Numbered from the stretch's first letter, positions 54,053 to 63,588 are shown. The stretch is DNA of 64,000 nt from Corynebacterium yudongzhengii (GCF_003065405.1 NZ_CP026947.1:1426001-1490000), one strand, 5' to 3'. The notes: a model not told the origin generated them from the sequence alone. Numbers and translations are program-made.

Positions 54053-55270
54053 ATGCCCGAGATACGCCCGATCGCAGGCCACCAGCGCTTCATCAGCGAG
54101 CTGGTCTCTCCCCTCGCCCCGGTAAGCTCCGCGCCGCGCACCGGGGTGGTCTTGGCCGCCCCCGCGATCACTGAGGTAGCTGTCCCGCCGTTTTCGAACT
54201 CGGCGATGGACGGCTTCTTGGTGCGCACCGAGGACCTCGCAGGCCTTCCCGAGCCCCCCGTCACCTTGCGTGTCGACGGCGACATCCCCGCCGGTTCCGG
54301 TCCCCGCACCGTGGCGCCGGGCACGGCGGTGCGGATCATGACCGGCGGGCCGACCGGCGAAGACCACGATGGCCTCAGGGTGGTGCCCGTCGAAAACACC
54401 GACATGACCCCCGGGCCGGGTGAGCTTCCGCGGGAGGTCACCATTTATGAGGAGCCGAAGAAGGCACATATCCGTCCGCGCGGCGATAACCTGCGCGCCG
54501 GCGACGAGGTGGCGGCCGCAGGCACCCTGATCGATGCCGGGGCGCTCGCCGCGTTAGTCTCCGCCGGCATCACCGAGATCTCCTATCACCCCGCGCCGGT
54601 TGTCGCCGTGATCTCTTCGGGCAACGAGCTCGTTGAGCCCGGTAGCGAGCTTTCCCCCGGCCTGCTCTATGACTCCAACAAGCCGATGGTCGCCGCCCTC
54701 GCGGAGGCCAACGGCGCCGGCGAGGTACACACCTTCCACGCCGGGGATACCGACGCCGAGTTCGAGGAGGTTCTGCATACGGCCACCCGCGTCGCGGATC
54801 TCGTGGTCACCACCGGCGGGGTCTCGAAGGGCGCGTATGACGTGGTGAAGGCCGTCGGCACCCGGCTGGGCGTCTGGTTCGGGCCGGTAGCCATGAAACC
54901 CGGCGGCCCGCAGGGCGCCGGCAGAGTCGACGGGGTGCCGCTGATCTGCCTGCCGGGAAACCCCGTGGCCGCCTACTGCGGTTTCCAGATGTTCGTGGTA
55001 CCCGCGCTGCTAAAGCTGGCGGGCACCGGTGATCGGCGCGGGCGTGTCGTCGTAAAGACCGACGGCCAGTTCCCGCCGGCGCGTCCCCACCAGGCGCTGC
55101 TGTGCCCCGTGCGCGTGGACTTCGCCGGGGATATCCGCGCCACCCCGTTTCACCGGCGTGCGACGGGGTCGCATCTGGTGGGATCGCTCTCCGGCACCAA
55201 TGGCCTCGCTGTGATTGAGCCAGGCAGCGGGCCGGAGGATCCCGTCGAGATCCTGCTTACCAACGCGTAG
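54053..55270 (+). CDS. moeA: Molybdopterin molybdenumtransferase
   Basis: From ATG 54053 the product is 405 residues with PPFSNSAMDGFLVRTEDLAG at the N-terminus, IMTGGPTGEDHDGL, the core VAVISSGNELVEPGSELSPGLLYDSNKPMV, VTTGGVSKGAYDVVKAVG and the C-terminal domain IV. It inserts molybdate into adenylated molybdopterin. It lies between moaA and moaC in a tight cluster. Confidence 0.95.
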   Translation: MPEIRPIAGHQRFISELVSPLAPVSSAPRTGVVLAAPAITEVAVPPFSNSAMDGFLVRTEDLAGLPEPPVTLRVDGDIPAGSGPRTVAPGTAVRIMTGGPTGEDHDGLRVVPVENTDMTPGPGELPREVTIYEEPKKAHIRPRGDNLRAGDEVAAAGTLIDAGALAALVSAGITEISYHPAPVVAVISSGNELVEPGSELSPGLLYDSNKPMVAALAEANGAGEVHTFHAGDTDAEFEEVLHTATRVADLVVTTGGVSKGAYDVVKAVGTRLGVWFGPVAMKPGGPQGAGRVDGVPLICLPGNPVAAYCGFQMFVVPALLKLAGTGDRRGRVVVKTDGQFPPARPHQALLCPVRVDFAGDIRATPFHRRATGSHLVGSLSGTNGLAVIEPGSGPEDPVEILLTNA

Positions 55271-55294
55271 ACAAGCTTGAAGAAAGAAGGCACC

Positions 55295-55774
55295 GTGCAG
55301 CTTCCCCACCTCAACGACGCCGGCCAGGCCTACATGGTCGATGTCACCGAGAAGAACCCGACCGTGCGCTCGGCGACCGCCGTCGGCGACGTCGCCTGCT
55401 CGCCGGAGATTATGACCGCGCTCAAAGACGGCACCGTCCCCAAAGGCGACGTGCTGGCCGTGGCCCGCGTGGCCGGGATCGCGGCGGCGAAGAAGGTGCC
55501 GGATCTTTTGCCGCTGGCCCACACCATCGGCGTCCACGGGGCGTCTGTGGAGCTAGAGCTTCACGACGACCACGTCGCCATCACCGCCACCGTCCGCACC
55601 GCCGATCGCACCGGCGTGGAGATGGAGGCGCTCACCGCCGTCAACGTCGCCGCGCTCGCGGTGATCGACATGGTCAAGGGCGTCGATCGCTCCGCGTATA
55701 TCCGCCGCGCCGGCATCACGGCGAAATCGGGCGGGCGTTCCGGCGACTGGTCGCGGGAGCTGCCGGATGCCTAG
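55295..55774 (+). CDS. moaC: Cyclic pyranopterin monophosphate synthase
   Basis: The GTG start at 55295 follows GAAAGAAGG, giving 159 residues. Motifs are HLNDAGQAYMVDVTEKNPTVRSATAVG, the active-site KVPDLLPLAHTIGVHG, RTADRTGVEMEALTAVNVAALAVIDMVKG and the basic RSAYIRRAGITAKSGGRSGDW. It acts after MoaA. A TTG start at 55277 is possible but lacks support. Its end overlaps mobA by 8 bp. Confidence 0.95.
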   Translation: MQLPHLNDAGQAYMVDVTEKNPTVRSATAVGDVACSPEIMTALKDGTVPKGDVLAVARVAGIAAAKKVPDLLPLAHTIGVHGASVELELHDDHVAITATVRTADRTGVEMEALTAVNVAALAVIDMVKGVDRSAYIRRAGITAKSGGRSGDWSRELPDA

Positions 55775-56363
55775 CCTCACCCCAGGCGTCGACGTCATCA
55801 TCCTCGCCGGCGGCCGCGGCTCGCGCATCGGCGGGCGCGACAAGGCGGCGGTGAAAGTCGATGGCAGTCGTCTCATTGACGTGCTTCTCGACGACCTTGC
55901 CACCCAACCCGGCCTTATGCAGGTCGCGGTGGTCACCGCCCGCGGCCTCGAGGTCCGTAAAGGGGTGCAGGTAGTCGCGGAGGATCCGCCGTTTTCGGGT
56001 CCCGTCGCCGCTATCGACGCCGGCGTGCGCGCCCTGCGCGCGGGCACACCGTCGGCGCGCACGGCCATTTTGGCCGTCGATGCGCCAGATTCAGCGCAGC
56101 TTATCGACGTCCTCGCCGCCGCCCTCACCGGTACCGCAGAGGCGGCGGTGGTGGTGGCCGGCGACGGCCGGCGCCAACCGTTGTGCGCGGTGTGGGATAC
56201 CGCCGCGCTGCACCGGGTACTAGAGAGCTTAGAGTCGGTGGAAAACCAGCCCGCGAGGGTGCTCTATAAGGAAGTAGCCGTCGCCGAGGTGAAAGGCGAC
56301 GGCTTAGAGCGCGACTATGACACTCTGGCAGAACTCGCTGACTACGGCGAGCTCGAGGACTAG
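55767..56363 (+). CDS. mobA: Molybdenum cofactor guanylyltransferase
   Basis: The 198-residue protein has the nucleotidyltransferase motif IILAGGRGSRIGGRDKAAVKVDG and AILAVDAPD, close to the MobA LAGGxxxRMGGxDK pattern, with QPLCAVWDTAALHRVLESL later on. It attaches GMP (or CMP in related MocA proteins) to molybdopterin. The start overlaps moaC by 8 bp. It is the last gene of the moaA-moeA-moaC-mobA operon. Confidence 0.88.
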   Translation: MPSLTPGVDVIILAGGRGSRIGGRDKAAVKVDGSRLIDVLLDDLATQPGLMQVAVVTARGLEVRKGVQVVAEDPPFSGPVAAIDAGVRALRAGTPSARTAILAVDAPDSAQLIDVLAAALTGTAEAAVVVAGDGRRQPLCAVWDTAALHRVLESLESVENQPARVLYKEVAVAEVKGDGLERDYDTLAELADYGELED

Positions 56364-56372
56364 GACTGGCTT

Positions 56373-56642
56373 TTACTGCTGTTCTTCGCGCTCCTCGCGC
56401 TCTTCGCGGATGAGGTCGCGCATGTAGCGGAACAGGTTCGACCAGCCACCCTTGAGCCAGGTGAAGTCCCCCTGCTCGGAGACCAGCAGAGCTTCGGTGC
56501 CCGGGGTGGAGCCGCGGCGGTGCGCGAGCTCGGTACGGATCTGTGCGACGTCCTGCTCGATCTCGGTGAGCATCAGCTCAAGGTCTTTGGTGCTGATGCG
56601 GGCCAGCGGGGTCTCGTTCGACTGCGGGTTGTTCGTGGTCAC
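56373..56642 (-). CDS. Small charged coiled-coil protein
   Basis: The 89-residue protein has a predicted helix with heptad-like spacing (LELMLTEIEQDVAQIRTELAHRR), then GTEALLVSEQGDFTWLKGGWSNLFRYMRDL and a strongly acidic-basic tail (IREEREEREEQQ). I recognise no domain. It converges on mobA with 9 bp between the stops and lies 40 bp downstream of the Na/Pi cotransporter, so it may be co-transcribed with it. Confidence 0.65.
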   Translation of the reverse strand: MTTNNPQSNETPLARISTKDLELMLTEIEQDVAQIRTELAHRRGSTPGTEALLVSEQGDFTWLKGGWSNLFRYMRDLIREEREEREEQQ

Positions 56643-56682
56643 TGTGATCTCCTGGTCACGTCGATGGGCGAAAGAGTGGTCT

Positions 56683-58014
56683 CTAGGTGAAGGCGACGAC
56701 GCCGACGACCAGCGCCGGGAGGGCGACCCAGAGGGTCAGCACCCATGCCGGGGCGACCCAGCGGCGGTCGGCGACGATGGCGCCCATGGCGTTGGCGGCC
56801 ATGACCGGCAGGTTCCGCAGGAACGGCAGGCCGTAGATGATGATGATTCCGTAGAGGTTGTACAGGGTGTGCACCAGCGCGATGGTCAGGGCGTCCAGGC
56901 CGCCGCCACCGGTCACGGCGAGCGCGGCGATGAGGCCGGTGGCGGTGGTACCCAGGTTGGCGCCCAGGGTGACCGGGTAGATGTCCTTGGTGCTCAAGGT
57001 GCCCGCGCCGGCGAAGGGCACCAGCGTGGAGGTGGTCACCGAGGAGGACTGGATGAGGACGGTGATGCCGGCGCCCACGCCCATGGAGACGATCGGGTTG
57101 CCGCCGACCGCCTTCTTCAGGTACTTGCGCGCCGCGCCGACCATGATGGCCTGCAGGATCTTGCCCAGCAGGTAGATGGCCACGAAGATCATGACCACGC
57201 CGAGGATGATCGACCCGACGCCGACGGCGATGTCGTTGCCCAGGAGGCCGGCCAGGCCCTCGGGGCCGATGAGGTCGGCGACGGGGTCTGTGATAGCGGA
57301 GATGAAGTCGGCGTCGTCCGGATCCGGCAGCACGGTGCCGTAGAGCTGGTCGGCGACCCACTTGGCCGAGCGCTGGATCGGCTGGAAGATCACCTCGACG
57401 GTGAAGAGGATGACCACTGCGAGCATGTTGTAGAAGTCATGCACCAGCGCCGCGGAGAAGGCGCGGCGGAACTCCTGGCGGTTACCTGCGAAGCCGAGGG
57501 AGGCCAGGGTGTTGGTCACGGTGGTGCCGATGTTCGCACCCATGATGACCGGCACCGCGGTTTCCACCGGCAGCGCCCCAGAGCCGACGGCGGCGACGGT
57601 GATCGCCGTCGTCGTCGACGAGGACTGCACCAAGACCGTGGCGAGGATACCGACGAATAAGCCCACGAACGGGTTGGTAGCGAATTCGAAGGCCGCCTCG
57701 GCGGTATCCTCACCGACCGCGGAGAAGCCGTCACCGATCACTCCGATGGCGACGATGAGGAAGTAGAGGGTAACGAAGGCGAGGATCCACAGCGCCCACT
57801 TCGGCATCGCTGCGAAAGGACCCTGCGAGTGCTGGGCCTCTTCCTCCATCGAGGTGTCCTCGCCGAGTTCTTCGGCGCTGGCCGGGGCGTTCTGGTGCGC
57901 GCCGCCGTCCTGGCTATCGTCCATCTTCGTCGCAGCGCTCGAGCCCGACGCGCGGGCGGCCTGCTCCTCGCCCGCCTGCTCCGGCGGGTTCGAACGGTCT
58001 TCAGGTCGAGTCAT
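56683..58014 (-). CDS. Na/Pi cotransporter family protein
   Basis: The 443-residue membrane protein has an acidic, disordered N-terminus (residues 1-65) and two repeat halves each with the QSSS motif: VLVQSSSTTTAITVAAVGSGALP (about 130) and VLIQSSSVTTSTLVPFAGAG (about 320). This is the NptA/PhoU-like sodium-dependent phosphate transporter family. The direction of phosphate transport is not known. It is divergent from modA. Confidence 0.88.
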   Translation of the reverse strand: MTRPEDRSNPPEQAGEEQAARASGSSAATKMDDSQDGGAHQNAPASAEELGEDTSMEEEAQHSQGPFAAMPKWALWILAFVTLYFLIVAIGVIGDGFSAVGEDTAEAAFEFATNPFVGLFVGILATVLVQSSSTTTAITVAAVGSGALPVETAVPVIMGANIGTTVTNTLASLGFAGNRQEFRRAFSAALVHDFYNMLAVVILFTVEVIFQPIQRSAKWVADQLYGTVLPDPDDADFISAITDPVADLIGPEGLAGLLGNDIAVGVGSIILGVVMIFVAIYLLGKILQAIMVGAARKYLKKAVGGNPIVSMGVGAGITVLIQSSSVTTSTLVPFAGAGTLSTKDIYPVTLGANLGTTATGLIAALAVTGGGGLDALTIALVHTLYNLYGIIIIYGLPFLRNLPVMAANAMGAIVADRRWVAPAWVLTLWVALPALVVGVVAFT

Positions 58015-58238
58015 TGGGGCCTTCCTGCCTCGTGGTTCTCTCGTGACATATACACAATCAACCCTGACGAAGACCAGTTACCTCGCAGGCAATGGACAGT
58101 AACCGAAGGGTGAACTCTTCGTGGTCAGGCAATGAATACTTCCGGAATCTTCTCCGAAAGCGGTGAGACCAGTCAAACTGTCCGCTACGCGGTGACAAAG
58201 GGCACTCCCCCGGCCACGCCTTTGTTACTCTCAGTTTC

Positions 58239-59000
58239 ATGAAACGCCGTGTCCTCGCCGCTGTCACCGCCCTACTCACCGGCGCCGGAGCGCTCACCGC
58301 CTGCGCCACGGGTGCAGACGAGAACCAACTGACCTTATTCGCCGCCTCCTCCACCCGCGTGCTCAACGAAGGCCTCGAAGAGCTCGCCGCCGACCACGAG
58401 CCGGCGGTCAACCTCGAGTTCAACAACGACGGCTCCAGCGGGCTGGTCAGCCAGCTGGCCGAGGGCGCCCCGGCCGATATCCTCATCACCGCCGATGAAG
58501 CCACGATGGAGACGGCGGTGGCGGACGGGACCGTCGGAAAGCCCCGGAAATTCGCCTATAACGAGCTGGTCATGGTCGTTCACCCGGATGCGGCCGGCGA
58601 GATCACCTCGATCACCGATGCCACCGCCGAGGGCGTCGATCTCATTCTCTGCGACGCGGAGGTGCCGTGCGGGCGCTTATCGGAGACCCTCGCGGAAGAA
58701 AATGACCTGGATTTCTCCCCCGTCTCGCTGGAGCACTCGGTAGGCGATGTGCTCGGCAAGGTCGTCGCGGGCGAGGCCGATGCCGGGTGGGTCTACCGCA
58801 CTGACGCGCACTCGGCGGGTGACGACGTCACCATCATCGACATCCCGCACGCCGAAGAACACCCCAACACGCTGTACGCGGCGGTCGTCGAGAATTCCCA
58901 GAACCCCGAGGCCGCCGAGAAGTTCCTGGATCTGCTGACCAGCGAGGAGGTCGCCGGTCTTTTGGAAGACGCCGGATTCCACCCCGCCGCCACCAACTAG
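58239..59000 (+). CDS. modA: Molybdate ABC transporter substrate-binding lipoprotein
   Basis: The 253-residue protein has a lipoprotein signal with C22 (GAGALTACATG) and the ModA core: LTLFAASSTRVLNEGLEEL, NNDGSSGLVSQLAEGAPADILITADEATMETAVADG, YNELVMVVHP and LILCDAEVPCGRL. It captures molybdate or tungstate outside the membrane for ModBC. No clear ribosome-binding site precedes the ATG, so a leaderless transcript is possible. The modBC fusion gene follows 11 bp downstream. Confidence 0.94.
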   Translation: MKRRVLAAVTALLTGAGALTACATGADENQLTLFAASSTRVLNEGLEELAADHEPAVNLEFNNDGSSGLVSQLAEGAPADILITADEATMETAVADGTVGKPRKFAYNELVMVVHPDAAGEITSITDATAEGVDLILCDAEVPCGRLSETLAEENDLDFSPVSLEHSVGDVLGKVVAGEADAGWVYRTDAHSAGDDVTIIDIPHAEEHPNTLYAAVVENSQNPEAAEKFLDLLTSEEVAGLLEDAGFHPAATN

Positions 59001-59011
59001 GATGAGCCTTT

Positions 59012-60907
59012 ATGGCTAACCCCCGCGAGCTGCGCCCCCGGCCTCCCCTGGTAATCGTGGTGCTCGGGGCATTGGCGGTCGCCTACCTCGTGCTGCCGAT
59101 TATGGCACTGGCGACCCGGGTGCCCTGGGGCCGCCTCGTCGAGATCCTCACTCGCCCCGAGGTCGCCGAGCTCATCGGGCTGACCCTTTCCGCCGCGGTG
59201 GCCAGCTCAGCGATCGTGGTGCTCATTGGCGTCCCGCTGGCTCTGGCCATCCAGTCGCTGCGCCGCGGGGCGCATATCGCGCGCCTGCTGGTGCTGCTGC
59301 CGCTGGCGATGCCGCCGGTCGTCGGCGGCCTGGCGCTCTCGGCGCTGATCGGCAACAACGGCATCCTGGCCGGTGCCCTCGACGTACTCAACCTCCAGTT
59401 CGCCTTCGCCTTCCCCGGCGTGGTGGCCGCCCACGTGTTCGTGGCCCTGCCTTTCGTGGTCGTCGCCGTCGACTCCGCCCTGCGCCAGATCGACTCCGAG
59501 GTCACCGCCTCGGCCGCCGGGATCGGCATGAGCCCCGCTGAGGTGTTGCGCAAGATCACGCTGCCGACGATCCGCCCCGCCATCGCCACCGGAGCGGGGC
59601 TGGCGTTTGCCCGCTCGCTGGGAGAGTTCGGCACCACTATCACTTTCGCCGGCTCCATGCCGGGTATCACCCGCACGATGTCGCTGGCCATCTACCTAGA
59701 GCGCGAAACCGACCGCGACGCCGCCTACGCGCTCTCCGCGGTGCTCATCGCCCTCGCGGTCATCGTCCTGGCGCTGGCCTTCGTGCCGACGCTGCTGCAC
59801 CGCTCCCCCACCCCGGTCGCGCGCACGCTCGCAGACATGGACACCGCGCGCCTGCGCACCCTGACGGTCCCGGAGGAACCCGCCGCGATCACCGCGCGTG
59901 CCGACGCCACCACCACCGCCTTTCCCGCCGGCAGCACCACCGCGGTGATCGGGCCCAACGGTTCCGGAAAATCGACGCTCAGCGGCATGATCGCCGGCCG
60001 GCTCACCGGCGCTGAGGTGAGCGTCGATGAGGTGCGCGTCGATACCCTGCCCGCCCACCGCCGCGGCATCGTGCTACTCACCCAGAACCCGGGGTTGCCG
60101 CGCGTCGGCACGGCCTTAGACATCCTCACCATGGTCACCCGGGATCAGCGGCGCAGCGACCAGCTTCTCGACGCCGCCGGCCTCCATCCGCTGCGCGACG
60201 TTCCCGTCGCCTCTCTCTCCGGCGGCCAGGCAGCGCAGGTCGCCTTGCTGCGGGCCCTGGCCTCGCGCCCGCGGGCTTTGATTCTCGACGAGCCGCTCGC
60301 CGCCATCGACGTGCACTCCTCTGCCCGCTGGAGAGCACTTTTGCGGGCGACCGCCGGTGATCGCACGACGGTGCTGGTCACCCACGACCTGCTGGATATA
60401 GCCGGGCTCTCCGATCGCATCGTCACCCTGGAGGCAGGGGTGCCGGTGGCCGCGGGGCCCACCCAAGAGATGCTCGAGGTCCCGCCGAATGACTTCGTCG
60501 CCGGGCTCGCCGGCATCAACCGGCTGGCGGGCACGGTGACGGCGGTGAATGCCGACACGGTCACGGTAGAGGCCTCCGGCGTGGAGCTCATCGGGCTCCC
60601 GACGGCGGGCTCGGCGCTCTCCGAAGGGGATTCTGTGGTCGCGACCGTGCTGCCAGAGGCCATCACGCTGCGCCTGGCTAGCGGGGGCGAAAAGGTGCCG
60701 ACGTCCGCGCGTAACCACTGGGTCGGCGAGGTCACGGATGTGCAGGCCGGCAGCGCGTCGGCGACGACGGTGGTAGTCGGCCTGGGTGAGCGTCTCGTGC
60801 GCGCGAGTGTGACCACCGCCGCGGTCGTCGAGCTCGGGCTCGCGCCGAAAAGCCGCGTCGAGCTGGTGACGAAGGCGCAGGCGATCACGATCCACCCGCG
60901 CCCCTAG
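59012..60907 (+). CDS. modBC: Fused molybdate ABC permease-ATPase (ModB-ModC)
   Basis: The 631-residue single frame has about six membrane helices (residues 15-260) with the ModB EAA-like loop ALRQIDSEVTASAAGIGMSPAEVLRKITLPTIRPAI. An ABC ATPase follows with Walker A GPNGSGKST (about 314), signature LSGGQAAQVALLRAL (about 402) and Walker B RALILDEPLAAIDVHSS. A C-terminal TOBE/Mop-like molybdate-binding domain begins near 510. ModB and ModC are usually separate; the fusion is also known in other actinobacteria. It imports molybdate using ATP with ModA, feeding the adjacent cofactor genes. It converges on thrB with 4 bp between the stops. Confidence 0.94.
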   Translation: MANPRELRPRPPLVIVVLGALAVAYLVLPIMALATRVPWGRLVEILTRPEVAELIGLTLSAAVASSAIVVLIGVPLALAIQSLRRGAHIARLLVLLPLAMPPVVGGLALSALIGNNGILAGALDVLNLQFAFAFPGVVAAHVFVALPFVVVAVDSALRQIDSEVTASAAGIGMSPAEVLRKITLPTIRPAIATGAGLAFARSLGEFGTTITFAGSMPGITRTMSLAIYLERETDRDAAYALSAVLIALAVIVLALAFVPTLLHRSPTPVARTLADMDTARLRTLTVPEEPAAITARADATTTAFPAGSTTAVIGPNGSGKSTLSGMIAGRLTGAEVSVDEVRVDTLPAHRRGIVLLTQNPGLPRVGTALDILTMVTRDQRRSDQLLDAAGLHPLRDVPVASLSGGQAAQVALLRALASRPRALILDEPLAAIDVHSSARWRALLRATAGDRTTVLVTHDLLDIAGLSDRIVTLEAGVPVAAGPTQEMLEVPPNDFVAGLAGINRLAGTVTAVNADTVTVEASGVELIGLPTAGSALSEGDSVVATVLPEAITLRLASGGEKVPTSARNHWVGEVTDVQAGSASATTVVVGLGERLVRASVTTAAVVELGLAPKSRVELVTKAQAITIHPRP

Positions 60908-60911
60908 CGCT

Positions 60912-61841
60912 TTAGGCCTGCCCGGAGGTGGCTTCGATCGGGCCGGCGACCTCCAGCTCGAGCACCCGCAGGCCATCGTCGCGGGCGGAGTCGAGGATGC
61001 GCTCTTCGACCGGCTCGGTGGACAAGACCATGATCGTCGGTCCGGCGCCGGAGAGGTAGGCGGCATAGCCGCGGTTGCGCAGGCGGTTGACCCACTCGGC
61101 GGTGACGGGAAGCACGTCGGCACGATAAGGCTGGTGCAGGCGATCGCGGGTACCTTCCGCCAACAAGTCGGGCCGGTGCTGGAGGGCCACGGTCATGACG
61201 GCCACGCGGGAGACGTTGAAGCGCGCGTCCTGGTGTGTGATCTGCTCCGGCAGCACCTTGCGCACCGCGTGGGTGGAGGCGTGGAAGTCCGGCACCAAGG
61301 CGGTGGCGTGGATATCCGGGTGGACGTCGATACCCGCGGCTTGGTAACGCGGCTCGCTTTTGCCGTCGACGGGCACGTCGGTCCAGCTCACCACAGCCGA
61401 TCCCAGAATCGAGGCGGCGGCATTATCGGGGTGTCCCTCGAAGGCACTGGCCAGCTGGACGAGCTGATCCGTGGTCAGCGGGTGATCCGCCAGCGCGTCG
61501 GCGGCGACGACGCCGGCAGCTGCCGCAGCTGCCGACGAGCCCAGCCCGCGAGACTGCGGGATCGTGTTGTGGCAGCGCACGCGCAGGCCTGGGGCCTCCA
61601 CGCCGCAGGCGGCCAGCCCGGAGTAGATGGCCCGGACGACGAGGTGGGAGCCGTCGCGGGGTAGATCTTCGGCCCCTTCGCCGAGGATTTCCACCTCGAG
61701 CCCGGAGCGGGTGACCTCGACTTCGACGGTGTCATAAATCGAAAGCGCCAGACCCAGCGTGTCAAAGCCCGGGCCGAGGTTCGCGGAGGAGCCGGGCACC
61801 CGCACGGTGACAAAGGTGCCGGGAACGAGTTCGATCGCCAT
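60912..61841 (-). CDS. thrB: Homoserine kinase
   Basis: The 309-residue GHMP kinase has the ATP loop [23 protein letters not shown], an N-terminal [25 protein letters not shown] and the C-terminal [15 protein letters not shown]. It phosphorylates homoserine for threonine synthesis. It lies 32 bp downstream of hom, the usual corynebacterial pair, and is probably controlled with it by the hom promoter. Confidence 0.97.
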   Translation of the reverse strand: MAIELVPGTFVTVRVPGSSANLGPGFDTLGLALSIYDTVEVEVTRSGLEVEILGEGAEDLPRDGSHLVVRAIYSGLAACGVEAPGLRVRCHNTIPQSRGLGSSAAAAAAGVVAADALADHPLTTDQLVQLASAFEGHPDNAAASILGSAVVSWTDVPVDGKSEPRYQAAGIDVHPDIHATALVPDFHASTHAVRKVLPEQITHQDARFNVSRVAVMTVALQHRPDLLAEGTRDRLHQPYRADVLPVTAEWVNRLRNRGYAAYLSGAGPTIMVLSTEPVEERILDSARDDGLRVLELEVAGPIEATSGQA

Positions 61842-61873
61842 GAAAGTGGGTTTCCGTTTCTAAACGTCGGGTT

Positions 61874-63214
61874 CTAGCCGTCGAGGCGGATGACACTGGT
61901 GATTTCCTGCACGTCGTCGAGCTCGGAGAGCTCCTTGACGATGTCCTGCAAATCCGATTCCCGCGCCTGGTGGGTGACCACGATCAGGCGGGCGTGCGAG
62001 TGGCGCTCCTGCTCCTCCTGGCGCACGGTGCGCAGGGAAATGCCCTTGCGGGAAAAGCGTGCGGAGAGATCCGCCAGCACGCCGGCGCGGTCCACGACGG
62101 ACATGTCGATGTGGTAGCGGGTGGGCACGTCCCCGAACGGGGTGAGCGGGAGCTCTGCGTAGGTGTTCTCGCCGGGGGCGCGACCACCGTGAACCTTGTT
62201 GCGGGCAGCGCCGACGAGGTCGCCGAGCACGGCGGACGCCGTCGGGGCGCCGCCGGCGCCGTTGCCGTAGAACATGAGGGAACCTGCTGCTTCTGCGTCG
62301 ACGTAGATGGCGTTGTAGGATTCGTTGACGCTCGCCAGCGGGTGGGCCTCCGGGATGAGCGTCGGGTGCACGCGGGCGGAGACGGACTCGTCGCCGACAG
62401 AGTCGGTGATGCGCTCACAGATCGCGAGCAGCTTGATGACATAGCCCGCCTTCTTCGCGGCCTCGATGTCGTCGGCGGTGATCTGCGTGATGCCCTCGCA
62501 GTGGACGTCGTCGAACTTCACGCGGGTGTGGAAGCCGAGCGACGCCATGATCGCGGCCTTCGAGGCGGCATCGTGGCCTTCGACGTCCGCGGTCGGATCG
62601 GCCTCCGCGTAGCCCAGGCGGGTGGCCTCGGCGAGGGCGTCGTCGTAGTCAGCGCCCGTGCTGGTCATGGCGTCCAGGATGTAGTTGGTGGTGCCGTTGA
62701 CGATGCCGAAGATGCGGTTGATCTGATCGCCAGCCAGGGAGCGGCGCAGCATGCCGACGACCGGGATGGCCGCCGCGACGGCCGCCTCAAAGTACAGGTC
62801 GACGCCGGCGGCGTCGGCGGCTTCGGCGAGTTCGTCCGCATGCGCGGCGACGAGGGCCTTGTTGGCGGTAACCACCGACTTGCCGGCGTTCAGCGCCGCG
62901 AGGACGAGCTCACGCGGGTAGTCGATACCACCGATGACCTCGACGACCACGTCGACATCATCGCGGGTGATCAGCGAGCGGGCGTCGTCGGTGAGCAGGT
63001 CACGGTCGACGCCGGGGCGCTCCTTCGAGAGATCCGAAACGGCCACTCCCTTGAGCTCCAGGGGGCCACCGATGCGGTGGGTGAAGTGCTCAGCATTTTC
63101 GGACATGAGACGAATCACGTCAGTACCCACAGTGCCCATACCGAGCACAGCGACGCCGACGGGCTCGCCGGTTCCCTTGCCCGGGTTGAAGCTGGACTGG
63201 TTGTTCGCCGTCAT
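61874..63214 (-). CDS. hom: Homoserine dehydrogenase
   Basis: From ATG 63214 (AAAGGAG about six bases upstream) the product is 446 residues. The NAD(P) loop is VAVLGMGTVGTDV. The catalytic and substrate region has NGTTNYILDAMTSTGADYDDALAEATRLGYAEADPTADVEGHDAASKAAIMASLGF. A C-terminal ACT domain (IDMSVVDRAGVLADLSARFSRKGISLRTVRQEE) mediates feedback inhibition by threonine. It reduces aspartate semialdehyde to homoserine, the branch point to threonine and methionine. It is first in the hom-thrB operon. Confidence 0.97.
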   Translation of the reverse strand: MTANNQSSFNPGKGTGEPVGVAVLGMGTVGTDVIRLMSENAEHFTHRIGGPLELKGVAVSDLSKERPGVDRDLLTDDARSLITRDDVDVVVEVIGGIDYPRELVLAALNAGKSVVTANKALVAAHADELAEAADAAGVDLYFEAAVAAAIPVVGMLRRSLAGDQINRIFGIVNGTTNYILDAMTSTGADYDDALAEATRLGYAEADPTADVEGHDAASKAAIMASLGFHTRVKFDDVHCEGITQITADDIEAAKKAGYVIKLLAICERITDSVGDESVSARVHPTLIPEAHPLASVNESYNAIYVDAEAAGSLMFYGNGAGGAPTASAVLGDLVGAARNKVHGGRAPGENTYAELPLTPFGDVPTRYHIDMSVVDRAGVLADLSARFSRKGISLRTVRQEEQERHSHARLIVVTHQARESDLQDIVKELSELDDVQEITSVIRLDG

Positions 63215-63288
63215 GAACACTCCTTTTGAGATCCGTTTCGGTTCTTATCGACTCGTTCCGGGACAGATCCCGGTCACCGGCACCAGTG

Positions 63289-63304
63289 TAGACAATGCTG
63301 TCTA
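63289..63304. promoter_or_regulatory. McbR-like operator upstream of hom
   Basis: TAGAC-AATGCT-GTCTA, 75 bp before the hom start. It is exactly the TAGAC-N6-GTCTA form described for McbR, the methionine and cysteine regulator of C. glutamicum, whose known targets include hom. On the minus strand it overlaps a plausible promoter (ATGACG, 17 bp, TACACT). Confidence 0.75.
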
Positions 63305-63400
63305 ACACGTCATTGTTCGGGGGCCCTCATTGCAGGGGGCTTTGGTTTGCTTGTTGCACTGTGGGGGCTGTGGGGCACGCGCCTCCGTTGGGGAGCATGG

Positions 63401-63478
63401 AGCACTAGCGCTGTCGCGCGGGTGGAAGGAGGAGTCCTTTCGGTACGGGCGCTTTCGACCAGCGTTAGCGCTGTATGG
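63401..63478 (+). repeat. Dispersed palindromic repeat, copy I, short form
   Basis: CACTAGCGCTGTCGCGC, GGAAGGAGGAGTCCTTTCGG, then GCTTTCGACCAGCGTTAGCG and CTGTATGGCGG. The inner loop segment is shortened and the left GGTCGAAA is degenerate, but the outer arms and right flank match other copies. Confidence 0.72.
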
Positions 63479-63588
63479 CGGGGACGTCTCAACCGTCGCG
63501 GGAGCCTCACAGAAGGGGCGGGTAGGGCGGATGGGGTGGATGGTGCGAATGGCCGGCGATACTGAGCTCCTACCCCTCCGGACCCTCG

